From: JAJFTV01 sp964426355
GTDB taxonomy: Bacteria; Chloroflexota; Anaerolineae; Anaerolineales; Anaerolineaceae
Direction: 5' to 3'
NCBI GenBank assembly: GCA_964426355.1
Contig: CAYRRA010000155.1
Location: 1-10,695 of the forward strand
DNA length: 10,695 nucleotides
Below the pieces are notes generated by a model, which was given only the letters and a program-made list of their open reading frames with translations, was not told the DNA's origin and ran no database searches. Of this stretch, positions 1-6,571 are shown in pieces (position 1 is the first letter of the stretch; each line of letters begins with the position of its first letter). The position numbers and the translations under genes were made by a program.

Positions 1-139
1 GTATCCTAGGCGCAGGGCGTATCTCTTTACGCAAAAACCTTGCTTGCAGTACCTGCCGTTGTAAATGAAGGGGATTGTATCTTTCACTCTGCAGGAAAAC
101 CTTTCTGTTGTCAAATGTAAAACAATTTCATTACACCTG

Positions 140-168
140 TTGACATCGATCCTGGAAAACCGTATAAT
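140..168 (+). promoter_or_regulatory. Consensus sigma70-type promoter of the membrane protein/regulator pair
   Basis: The -35 box TTGACA lies at 140-145 and the -10 box TATAAT at 163-168, with a 17-bp spacer. Both hexamers and the spacing match the housekeeping consensus exactly. Transcription should start near 175, giving a leader of about 45 nt before the ATG at 220. Such a strong promoter in front of a regulator pair suggests control by repression, and a dyad overlaps the -10. Confidence 0.85.
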
Positions 169-201
169 ACAAATAACTTTGCAATGCAAAGACATTTGTA
201 T
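167..201. promoter_or_regulatory. Large dyad over the -10/start region, candidate operator
   Basis: The sequence is symmetric around base 184. The inner arms CTTTGCA (177-183) and TGCAAAG (185-191) are perfect. The outer arms ACAAAT (169-174) and ATTTGT (194-199) are also perfect and equally spaced, and 167/168 pair with 201/200. Only 175/193 and 176/192 break the symmetry, so 15 of 17 positions pair. It begins on the last two bases of the -10 box and covers the expected start site. That placement fits a repressor site, plausibly for the winged-helix protein encoded at 869. Transcribed from about 175, only the inner part and right arm would be in RNA, which favours a DNA site over an RNA hairpin. 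Confidence 0.6.
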
Positions 202-219
202 AAATGAAATGAGGATATG

Positions 220-876
220 ATGTCATCTCAACTTGACCTGAAGGAAATTGAACGCAAGGCTTTCCGCTCCACCCACCAGGATGGATTGTGGGATATGTAT
301 TTTGGGCTTGTGATTATCTGCGTGGGGGTATTTACCTATCGCCCCCCAGAAGGCTACAGCCCCTTGAACCTGGTATTGACCCTGACTGCGTTGTGCCTGG
401 CATACGGTCTTTTTTGGGCCGGGAAAAAATTTATCACCGTCCCGCGTTTAGGCCAGGTGCGTTTTGGAGATGCTCGCAAGAAACGCGGACGCTCATTGGC
501 GATCATTCTTTCTGCTGTTGTTTTGGTACAACTGGCTGTGCTTTTGTTCACTGTGGGAGGGTGGCTGAACGAGGATTTTGCCGCAAAGCTCAACAGATTT
601 CTGAGCACCAAGAACGGCCTGATGGACCTGACCGTTGCCATCATCGGTTCGTTGTTTGTGGGACCCAGCATGATTTTGATGGCTTACTTCAATGATTTTC
701 CGCGCGGCTACTATATCGCCATCATGACCGCGCTGGCTGTTTTTTTGATGATCTGGTTGAACAACCTGCTTTATCCGTTGATGATTGGACTGCTGGTGGC
801 ATTACCTGGGTTGGTTCTGTTCGTGATTTTTTTGAGGAAATACCCACACCAACAGGAAGACAAGCATAATGGATGA
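220..876 (+). CDS. Six-helix integral membrane protein of unknown function
   Basis: This 218-residue protein has about six hydrophobic membrane segments, near residues 24-40, 49-67, 92-112, 134-157, 163-181 and 183-205. A basic loop with a PRLGQVRFG stretch lies at about 75-83, followed by RKKRGR at 86-91. There is no signal peptide and no catalytic motif I recognise. Two ATGs are adjacent, at 217 and 220; the GAGG at 211-214 is only 2 nt from the first but 5 nt from the second, so I chose 220. Its last 8 bases overlap the start of the winged-helix gene, so the two are probably translationally coupled and work together. A membrane partner that senses a signal or is regulated by the neighbour is a guess; no transport or enzyme role can be assigned from the sequence. 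Confidence 0.85.
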   Translation: MSSQLDLKEIERKAFRSTHQDGLWDMYFGLVIICVGVFTYRPPEGYSPLNLVLTLTALCLAYGLFWAGKKFITVPRLGQVRFGDARKKRGRSLAIILSAVVLVQLAVLLFTVGGWLNEDFAAKLNRFLSTKNGLMDLTVAIIGSLFVGPSMILMAYFNDFPRGYYIAIMTALAVFLMIWLNNLLYPLMIGLLVALPGLVLFVIFLRKYPHQQEDKHNG

Positions 877-1198
877 ACCAGAGTTGAAGGATTTTTCCTC
901 CATAACCGATGTAAACCGCCTGATCCATGAACCTGCCAGGCTGGCGATGATGGCTTTGCTTTATGTTGTTGAATCTGCGGATTTCACTTTTTTAATGAAC
1001 CAAACTGGACTGAGCTGGGGTAATCTCTCTGCACACATGAGCAAACTGGAGGAGGCCGGTTACCTGGAGGTGGAAAAGAGCTTCAAAGGGCGGCGTCCAA
1101 ATACCAACTTGCGTCTCACCGCTAGTGGTAGAAGCGCGTTTGAGCAGTACCGCAGCCGGATGAAACAAATGTTAGATGGATTGACGGAATCGAGTTGA
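869..1198 (+). CDS. Winged-helix transcriptional regulator (HTH_34/MarR-ArsR-like)
   Basis: This 109-residue protein is a single winged-helix DNA-binding domain. The helical start has the motif HEPARL at 20-25, the recognition-helix region TGLSWGNLSAHMSKLEEAGY spans about 46-65, and the wing covers about 66-84 and ends in LRLTASGR. This pattern is typical of the Pfam winged-helix family HTH_34 (PF13601), small relatives of MarR/ArsR regulators without a separate ligand domain. The ATG at 869 lies inside the membrane-protein gene (8-bp overlap), with AGGA about 10 nt upstream. Co-transcription with a membrane protein is a common arrangement for this family. It probably regulates its own operon through the dyad at 167-201. 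The ligand or signal is not visible, and no metal-binding cysteine cluster is present. Confidence 0.88.
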   Translation: MDEPELKDFSSITDVNRLIHEPARLAMMALLYVVESADFTFLMNQTGLSWGNLSAHMSKLEEAGYLEVEKSFKGRRPNTNLRLTASGRSAFEQYRSRMKQMLDGLTESS

Positions 1199-1324
1199 GA
1201 ATGCTTTGCATCGGAAGGCGTTGGGTAAGCATACTTAGAGAAAAGATTAATGTTGGCTAAGAGCTAGTGGTCTGTCATGCATAAAATCAAAACCAATAAT
1301 CACATTTGACGAACACTAGATCAT

Positions 1325-1357
1325 TTGAACACAAAGTTTGTCCGTTTTGTGTATAAT
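1325..1357 (+). promoter_or_regulatory. Candidate promoter with dyad operator for the peroxiredoxin
   Basis: TATAAT at 1352-1357 is a perfect -10. The best -35 is TTGAAC at 1325-1330, but the 21-bp spacer is too long for a standard promoter, so an activator may be needed. A perfect 7-bp inverted repeat, ACACAAA (1329-1335) and TTTGTGT (1346-1352), fills the spacer and abuts the -10. It is placed where a redox- or stress-responsive regulator could act. The regulator is unknown. The transcript would carry a leader of about 165 nt. Confidence 0.45.
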
Positions 1358-1401
1358 AATATTTGACAAAGTCATTTGGAGCAGATTGTCAACCGATTGA
1401 T

Positions 1402-1440
1402 GGCAGCAATACCCGGCAGTTTTTTTGCAGCCGGTATGCC
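1402..1440 (+). other. Potential RNA hairpin in the peroxiredoxin 5' leader
   Basis: GGCA (1402-1405) can pair with TGCC (1437-1440), TACC (1410-1413) with GGTA (1433-1436), and GGC (1415-1417) with GCC (1430-1432). GCAA (1406-1409) and C1414 are left as bulges, with a T-rich loop. The stem is interrupted, and no T-run follows it, so it is not an intrinsic terminator. It could stabilise the leader or be part of a control element. It matches no riboswitch class I recognise. Confidence 0.3.
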
Positions 1441-1528
1441 GCAAAGACCATTTGCTCAAGCGGCCTGTCATCTTTCCACACCCAGATCGTTATGTTCAAC
1501 CATTCCAAAAGAATGAAAGGAGGTGCGC

Positions 1529-2233
1529 ATGTCAGAACTGAAAGACGGTTGTGTAAAACCCGTACGCGGGCCCATTTTGCCTGCAGCCGCTAATCAAGCC
1601 TCTCCCGCGGGGACTGTTCAATCTCAGGAGGTACCGAAAATGTTAGCACGTGTTGGCAAGGAAGCGATTGATTTTGAGGCGTCTGCATTTATTGCAGGCA
1701 AAGGCTTCCAACCTGTAAAGCTCTCAGATTACAAGGGGAAATGGATTGTTATTTGCTTCTATCCAGGTGATTTCACCTTTGTTTGACCGACCGAACTGGC
1801 AGCGGTCGCTGCCTTATATGATGAATTCAAAGCACTGGGGGTAGAGGTTTTAGCACTGAGCACAGATAGTCGTTTTGTTCACAAAATCTGGCAAGAAGAA
1901 GAACTGTCAAAGATGGTGGAAGGTGGAGTACCCTTCCCAATGTTATCCGACAGCGGCGGAAGAATTGGCACCATTTACGGCGTCTATGATGAAGAAGCGG
2001 GTGTGAATATCCGCGGCAGGTTTATCATTGACCCGGATTTTGTCATTCGCGCGATGGAAGTACTCACCGCCGAAGTTGGCAGGAACCCCGCAGAGTTGAT
2101 CCGACAGATCAAAGCTTATCAACATGTGCGCGCCACCGGAGAGGTGACACCATCAGGCTGGCAGCCGGGTGGGGCTACACTCAAACCCGGACCGGACCTT
2201 GCAGGAAAGGTCTGGACAGTCTGGAAACCCTAG
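1529..2233 (+). CDS. prxU: Selenocysteine-containing peroxiredoxin (TGA at 1784-1786 read as Sec86)
   Basis: Peroxiredoxins of the AhpC/Prx1 family reduce hydroperoxides through a peroxidatic Cys in FYPxDFTFVCPTEL. Here the motif reads FYPGDFTFV-TGA-PTEL: an in-frame TGA (1784-1786) replaces that Cys. The frame stays open to the TAG at 2231-2233 and the rest of the fold is present, including a GVPFPMLSD-like stretch and RGRFIIDPD. A SECIS-like hairpin follows the TGA. I therefore read one 234-residue selenoprotein with Sec86, as in known bacterial PrxU enzymes. The ATG at 1529 has AAAGGAGGT 4 nt upstream; a second good start is at 1640, giving 197 residues with Sec49. The usual C-terminal VCP resolving Cys is replaced by GEVTPSGW. 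The only cysteines are Cys8 and Cys76, so an external thiol or Cys8 must resolve the oxidised Sec. The alternative, a nonsense mutation, is less likely. Incorporation needs selA/B/C/D elsewhere in the genome. Confidence 0.88.
1626..1642 (+). promoter_or_regulatory. Internal ribosome binding site and in-frame ATG within the peroxiredoxin gene
   Basis: AGGAGGT at 1626-1632 is followed 7 nt later by ATG at 1640, in frame with the start at 1529. Translation from here gives MLARVGKEAIDFEA..., where a canonical Prx1-type protein normally begins. The upstream 37 codons encode a low-complexity extension with one cysteine (Cys8). Either start could be used, or both. Confidence 0.55.
1787..1825 (+). 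promoter_or_regulatory. Bacterial SECIS-like stem-loop directing Sec insertion
   Basis: Directly downstream of the TGA, GGCAGC (1798-1803) and GCTGCC (1808-1813) form a perfect 6-bp stem closing the 4-nt loop GGTC (1804-1807). The loop begins 17 nt after the TGA. The fdhF element of Escherichia coli, from memory, likewise has a GGUC apical loop about 18 nt after its UGA, and this loop is what SelB binds. The outer part (1787-1797 with 1814-1825) pairs only weakly. The stem lies inside the codons for LAAVAA just after PTEL, so RNA structure and protein coding are both satisfied. Confidence 0.8.
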
Positions 2234-2317
2234 TCGCCTGAAAAAATGATGTGTGGAGCTGCCTGAATCGTTTGAGTGGTTCAGGGAGAGAAGAGACAGG
2301 AAACAACCGATTCACCC

Positions 2318-2349
2318 CTGCGCTGCCTGAAAATATCCAGGCAGCGCAG
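2318..2349. terminator. Strong intergenic hairpin after the peroxiredoxin, possible terminator
   Basis: CTGCGCTGCCTG (2318-2329) is perfectly complementary to CAGGCAGCGCAG (2338-2349) across an 8-nt loop, a 12-bp GC-rich stem. It starts 85 nt after the peroxiredoxin stop and precedes the kinase promoter. No T-run follows directly on either strand (TTTT first appears at 2373), so it is not a classic intrinsic terminator. It may still protect a 3' end, act with Rho, or be a palindromic repeat. Confidence 0.4.
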
Positions 2350-2398
2350 CGCGTATGCTGGCGTTAGCAAGCTTTTCAATTTTGCAAAGCAAGATAAA

Positions 2399-2432
2399 AT
2401 ATTCGAATTTTGGAATATCGGCATGGTATAGT
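2399..2432 (+). promoter_or_regulatory. Extended -10 promoter of the hybrid kinase, with upstream dyad
   Basis: TATAGT at 2427-2432 is preceded by TGG (2424-2426), giving the extended -10 pattern TGnTATAAT with one mismatch. No good -35 is found at the right spacing, which extended -10 promoters tolerate. Transcription would start near 2439, about 20 nt before the ATG. Just upstream, ATATTC (2399-2404) and GAATAT (2413-2418) form a 6-bp dyad over the -35 region and could bind a regulator. Confidence 0.5.
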
Positions 2433-2459
2433 ATCAGTATTCTGTAAACTGATCGAACA

Positions 2460-5400
2460 ATGCAGAGCGCTACACTTTTCCCGATTTTAATCATGTTTTT
2501 AGCGGCAACTATTGCCGCGTTTTGCGCTATTTTGGGGTGGTCTCGCCGTGAAGCCTCAGGCGGGGTGTATTTTTACCACCTGATGATATCGATTGTTATC
2601 TGGTCATTGGCAAACATGGCGGAGTATGCCAGTTTCAACCCAGCAGTAAAGCTGGTGTGGGCAAAATTATCTTACCTGGGAATTGTTAACTTGCCTGTAT
2701 TATGGTTTCTGTTTGCTGCACATTACACCCAGCGTGAAACCTGGTTGCCCTTGGGTAAAAAGGCGCCACTCTGGCTGATTCCCCTTTTCACCCTCTGCCT
2801 GGTACTCACCAACGAATGGCATGGTCTGATTTGGAAAAACATCACTTCTGTATCCACCAATAGCAGTAGTATGTTGTTGTACGAACACGGTCTGGGCTTC
2901 TGGTTGCATACAACTTACTCTTACATTCTTCTCCTTTTTGGCACCTGGATGTTAGTAAAAATGGCGTACCGTTCACATTGGGTTTACCGCTCTCAAGCGA
3001 TAACACTGACCATCGCCGTGCTGCTTCCCTGGGCAGGAAATATCATTTACCTGTTGGTTTCAAACCTGGGTATTCCTTTTTATCAAGGTTTTGATATTTC
3101 ACCCGCTGTTTTTTCCATTTCCGGTCTATTATTGTCGTTTGGTTTGTTCCGGTTTAAGGTCTTTAAACTGATGCCAGTGGCGCGTGATGTGGTCATTGAG
3201 CGGATGGATGGCGGTGTACTGGTGTTAGACATAAATGACCACGTATCCGACTTGAACCCTGCCGCTCTTCAAATACTTCAGATGAAATCGGATGACGTCA
3301 TTGGAAAGCCTGTCTCGGTTGTATTTCCTACACTGGCAAGTTTAGTGATCGAGTCGGTTGAGCATCCAGAAACCCATTTTCGTAGAGATGTCAATATTAG
3401 AAATCAACAATGGGTAAATCTACAAATTACACCCCTTCTTGACCGGAAAAACCACCTTGGCGGGTATTTGATTGTCATGAGTGATATCAGCGAACGTGTT
3501 GCGCTTGAAACCAGGCTGACCGAACAAAGAAATTTCTTCGAGCAGGTGATGACTGCCATTCCAAATGGTATCACGGTGGTTAGCAAAGAGGGCAGGTTTG
3601 AATACATCAACCCCGCATACGCTCGCCTGCTTGGCAGGGATGTGGATGTGCTGCTTGGAATGACCCCCTGGGATGTGACCGCACCGGAAGAATTTGAAAA
3701 CCTGGGCAAAGCGCGCGAAGATCGTGTAAAAGGCGTCACTTCCTCTTATGAAACCCGCCTGGTACGCGCGGATGGAGAAATCATTCCGGCGTTGGTTACT
3801 GCAGCGCCGCGTTTCGATGGGGAGGCATTCAATGGGAACATCGCAGCAGTCACCGATTTACGTGAATACAAGAAGATCGAGCAAGATTTGTTCTACCGGG
3901 TTGCTTTTGAGCAAGAGCTGAGCCAGCTTTCAAAAGAATTTATCCAGTTGGATACACAGGAATTGCCCAAAGCGATTGACCATGCGCTTGAACGTATTGG
4001 GCGGTTTTGTGCGGTTGACCGTGCCTATATCTTCCTCTTCGATTACAGCGGCACCATCATGGACAATGAGTACGAATGGTGCGCAGAAGGAGTTGAACCG
4101 CAGATCGATCAATTAAAAGGATTACCCGTTGATATCTTCCCGCAGTGGATGGCAACCCTGCGCCGTTTTGAGAATATCCATATCGACTCGGTTTCCGATT
4201 TACCGCCAGACTGGCAGGGGGAACGCGATATTTTGGAACCGCAAGGCATCCAGTCGCTGGCGGTAGTCCCCATCGTTTATGCCCAGATGCTGCTGGGTTT
4301 TGCCGGGTTTGATTCGGTGCAGACAAAAAGAGAATGGAGCGAGGAAGAGATTGTCCTGCTGCGTTTCCTGGGCGATCTGTTTGCTGGAGCCTTCACGCGC
4401 ATGCGTGTTGAAGATGAATTGGTGAAGACCAACCGCCAGCTCCTCGTATCTGTTGACCTGGCGAATGAAATGGCACTGGAAGCCGCTTCTGCGAATTACG
4501 CAAAAGATCGCTTCCTGGCGAGTATGAGCCATGAAATTCGCACACCGATGAATGGGGTTATTGGGATGGTCAATTTGCTGCTTTCCAGCGCACTCTCTCC
4601 CGAACAACGACGATTTGCAGAAAATATCCATATCAGCGCCAATATGTTGATGGCAATCATCAATGACATCCTCGATTTTTCGAAGATCGAAGCCGGAAAA
4701 ATGGAAATTGAGAGGATCGATTTTAATCTGCAAACCTTACTGGAGGAAATTGGCGATATTTTTGGTTTTCGCGCTCAAGAAAAAGGCATTGAACTGGTGT
4801 GGCGGGTTTCTGCAGATGTGCCGGAGTGGCTCAATGGCGATTCACTGCGCATTCAGCAGATTTTGAATAACCTGGTGGGAAATGCCCTCAAATTTACCCA
4901 CAAGGGCGAGATTATCGTCCATGTTGAAAGAGAACCATCGGATGAGCCCAATACGGTTGTTCTGTGCTTCACCGTCCAGGATACCGGCATTGGGATTGAC
5001 CCTGAAAAACAAGATACATTATTCAAACCTTTCACTCAGGTGGATTCCTCGATGTCCAGGCGTTATGGGGGATCGGGGCTGGGTTTGTCGATCTCAAAAA
5101 GCCTGGTGGAAATGATGGATGGGCAAATCGGTTTTGAGAGCAAACCAGGGCAAGGTTCCAAATTCTGGTTCAATTTACCGCTGGGATTACCCATCGAACC
5201 GCATATTCCCGATGACCCTGCCCGGTTAAATACTGAAGGTTTGCGCATCCTGGTTATGGTGGATTCCCCCGTTCAGCAAGAGGCTGTTGAGAAAGCACTT
5301 CAAGAACAGCTTTGCTGTTGTGAACAGGCTACGAGTGCGGCTGAGATGCTTCAAATGCTGGCGGATGCATCGCAGAATGGAGAGCCTTACCAGGCGGTTA

Positions 5401-6530
5401 TTTTCAGCAAATCGCTGCCGGACATGGATGGTATCAGGCTGGCAAAAGAAATCCGTTCTAGCACAGCGTTTCCGCCCGTTCACATGATTCTGTTGGTTTC
5501 AGCAAATGAGTATGGGGAAAGTGATGTTTATGAGGAGGTCGGCTTCCTGGGGATTATTGTAAAACCGATCCATTGGCGCGAATTACGACGTCTCTTGAGA
5601 AATGCTGCTGGCGGAAAGGGGAAAGATATGGGTGCCGAACCTGCTTTTGTTCAGCATTTGCCAAAAGAGAAAACATATTCGGCTTTTCAGCGTGAATTGC
5701 ATGTGCTACTGGTTGAAGATAACCTGATTAACCAGGATGTGGCTGCTACCATCCTTCGTAAAAACGGAGTGGATGTTTACGTGGTCAATAATGGCAAAGA
5801 AGCATTGCAGGCTTTAGAAAAAGCGAGGTATGACCTGGTTCTGATGGATGTTCAAATGCCGGTAATGGATGGCTTTGAAACCACGCGTATCATCCGCGAT
5901 CCCCAGTCTGCGGTGAGTGATCATGACATACCTATCATTGCGATGAGCGCGCATGTGATGAAGCAGGATCGGGAGAATTACAGTGCTGCGGGAATGAATG
6001 ACTTCATCAACAAACCCTTTGACCCTGCCGATCTGCTTGCAAAAATCGACCAGTGGGCAAGCGGTGATGGGGATTCTTCCGGGGAGAGTCCCCCGCAAGT
6101 TATGCCTGCGGTTCCTCCGTGGCAGCCCGCGGTTGAGCCTGCCGCTTTGTCGGTTGTCCTTTCAGAGGATGTGTTGAGTGTGATCCATTTTGAAGGGCTT
6201 CAGAGGCGTGTTTTGGGTGATACTGAAATGGCGCTTGACCTGATTCGACGAGCCAAAGAAAGCCTGGAGCCTGAAATGAAGCAAATCAAGCTGGCACTTG
6301 AGGCGGGAAAACGGGATAGGGTGAGAGAGATTTCCCACAAGGTCAAAGGTGTGGCAGGGAATTTGTCGGCGGAACCGCTGCGCCAGGCATGTGAAAACCT
6401 GGAAATGGCTGCCAGGGAGGTAGAGGGAGGCGGTTCGCTGGCAGAGGCGTTTGAAGTTGTTGTGCTGGAAGCAGGGCGTTTTCAACAAGCCGCGCATGAT
6501 TTGCTGACGAGAAACCCCTCGGATGTGTGA
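2460..6530 (+). CDS. Hybrid sensor histidine kinase (7TM-PAS-PAS-GAF-HisKA-HATPase-REC-REC-HPt)
   Basis: This 1356-residue membrane phosphorelay kinase begins with a hydrophobic region (about 1-225) that resembles the histidine-kinase 7TM sensor domain. Two PAS domains (about 240-350 and 354-470) and a GAF domain (about 480-655) follow. HisKA carries MSHEIRTP with the phospho-accepting His691. The ATPase domain shows the N-box NNLVGNALKF (803-812), DTGIGI (841-846) and GGSGLGLS (870-877 region). The first receiver (about 928-1055) has Ser983 where the phosphorylated Asp should be, so it is probably inactive. The second (about 1078-1200) is intact, with Asp1130 in LMDVQMPVMDG. A proline-rich linker leads to an HPt domain with His1293 in SHKVKGVAGN. 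The inferred relay is His691 to Asp1130 to His1293 to an external regulator, as in BarA/ArcB-type kinases. The start at 2460 lacks a clear Shine-Dalgarno, but a stop at 2445 excludes an earlier in-frame start. The signal is unknown. Confidence 0.93.
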   Translation: MQSATLFPILIMFLAATIAAFCAILGWSRREASGGVYFYHLMISIVIWSLANMAEYASFNPAVKLVWAKLSYLGIVNLPVLWFLFAAHYTQRETWLPLGKKAPLWLIPLFTLCLVLTNEWHGLIWKNITSVSTNSSSMLLYEHGLGFWLHTTYSYILLLFGTWMLVKMAYRSHWVYRSQAITLTIAVLLPWAGNIIYLLVSNLGIPFYQGFDISPAVFSISGLLLSFGLFRFKVFKLMPVARDVVIERMDGGVLVLDINDHVSDLNPAALQILQMKSDDVIGKPVSVVFPTLASLVIESVEHPETHFRRDVNIRNQQWVNLQITPLLDRKNHLGGYLIVMSDISERVALETRLTEQRNFFEQVMTAIPNGITVVSKEGRFEYINPAYARLLGRDVDVLLGMTPWDVTAPEEFENLGKAREDRVKGVTSSYETRLVRADGEIIPALVTAAPRFDGEAFNGNIAAVTDLREYKKIEQDLFYRVAFEQELSQLSKEFIQLDTQELPKAIDHALERIGRFCAVDRAYIFLFDYSGTIMDNEYEWCAEGVEPQIDQLKGLPVDIFPQWMATLRRFENIHIDSVSDLPPDWQGERDILEPQGIQSLAVVPIVYAQMLLGFAGFDSVQTKREWSEEEIVLLRFLGDLFAGAFTRMRVEDELVKTNRQLLVSVDLANEMALEAASANYAKDRFLASMSHEIRTPMNGVIGMVNLLLSSALSPEQRRFAENIHISANMLMAIINDILDFSKIEAGKMEIERIDFNLQTLLEEIGDIFGFRAQEKGIELVWRVSADVPEWLNGDSLRIQQILNNLVGNALKFTHKGEIIVHVEREPSDEPNTVVLCFTVQDTGIGIDPEKQDTLFKPFTQVDSSMSRRYGGSGLGLSISKSLVEMMDGQIGFESKPGQGSKFWFNLPLGLPIEPHIPDDPARLNTEGLRILVMVDSPVQQEAVEKALQEQLCCCEQATSAAEMLQMLADASQNGEPYQAVIFSKSLPDMDGIRLAKEIRSSTAFPPVHMILLVSANEYGESDVYEEVGFLGIIVKPIHWRELRRLLRNAAGGKGKDMGAEPAFVQHLPKEKTYSAFQRELHVLLVEDNLINQDVAATILRKNGVDVYVVNNGKEALQALEKARYDLVLMDVQMPVMDGFETTRIIRDPQSAVSDHDIPIIAMSAHVMKQDRENYSAAGMNDFINKPFDPADLLAKIDQWASGDGDSSGESPPQVMPAVPPWQPAVEPAALSVVLSEDVLSVIHFEGLQRRVLGDTEMALDLIRRAKESLEPEMKQIKLALEAGKRDRVREISHKVKGVAGNLSAEPLRQACENLEMAAREVEGGGSLAEAFEVVVLEAGRFQQAAHDLLTRNPSDV

Positions 6531-6571
6531 GTTGAGATTATTTTGAGTTTTGAGTTGGAGCAAGGGCAAAT

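Larger units (their letters stand above)
1199..1528. other. 330-bp intergenic region upstream of the selenoprotein peroxiredoxin
   Basis: No coding sequence is supported here. The first about 100 bases hold only a weak ATGCTT/AAGCAT pairing (1201-1206 with 1227-1232) and no T-run, so no intrinsic terminator is seen for the preceding pair. CATTTGA occurs at 1303-1309 and again at 1322-1328, 19 bp apart, which may be a repeated binding half-site. The second half carries a -10-like TATAAT with a dyad, a short TGAC-AAA-GTCA palindrome at 1364-1374 and a leader hairpin at 1402-1440, and it ends in a strong ribosome binding site. Confidence 0.6.

Noticed and set aside
17..32. GCGTA/TACGC hairpin followed by an A-run at the left edge
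   Set aside because: Only 5 bp of stem and the wrong tract for a plus-strand terminator; the T-run would precede the stem on the minus strand.
1363..1593. 76-residue open frame starting with TTG in the peroxiredoxin leader
   Set aside because: It overlaps the real start in another frame, lacks a ribosome binding site and has no recognisable protein pattern.
1523..1786. Separate 87-residue peroxiredoxin fragment ending at the TGA, with a second fragment from 1913
   Set aside because: The TGA falls on the catalytic Cys codon and is followed by PTEL and the rest of the fold in the same frame, with a SECIS-like hairpin; a pseudogene or two short genes explains this less well.
4200..4733. 177-residue minus-strand open frame inside the hybrid kinase
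   Set aside because: It lies wholly within the GAF/HisKA coding region; its sequence is a mirror of conserved kinase codons.
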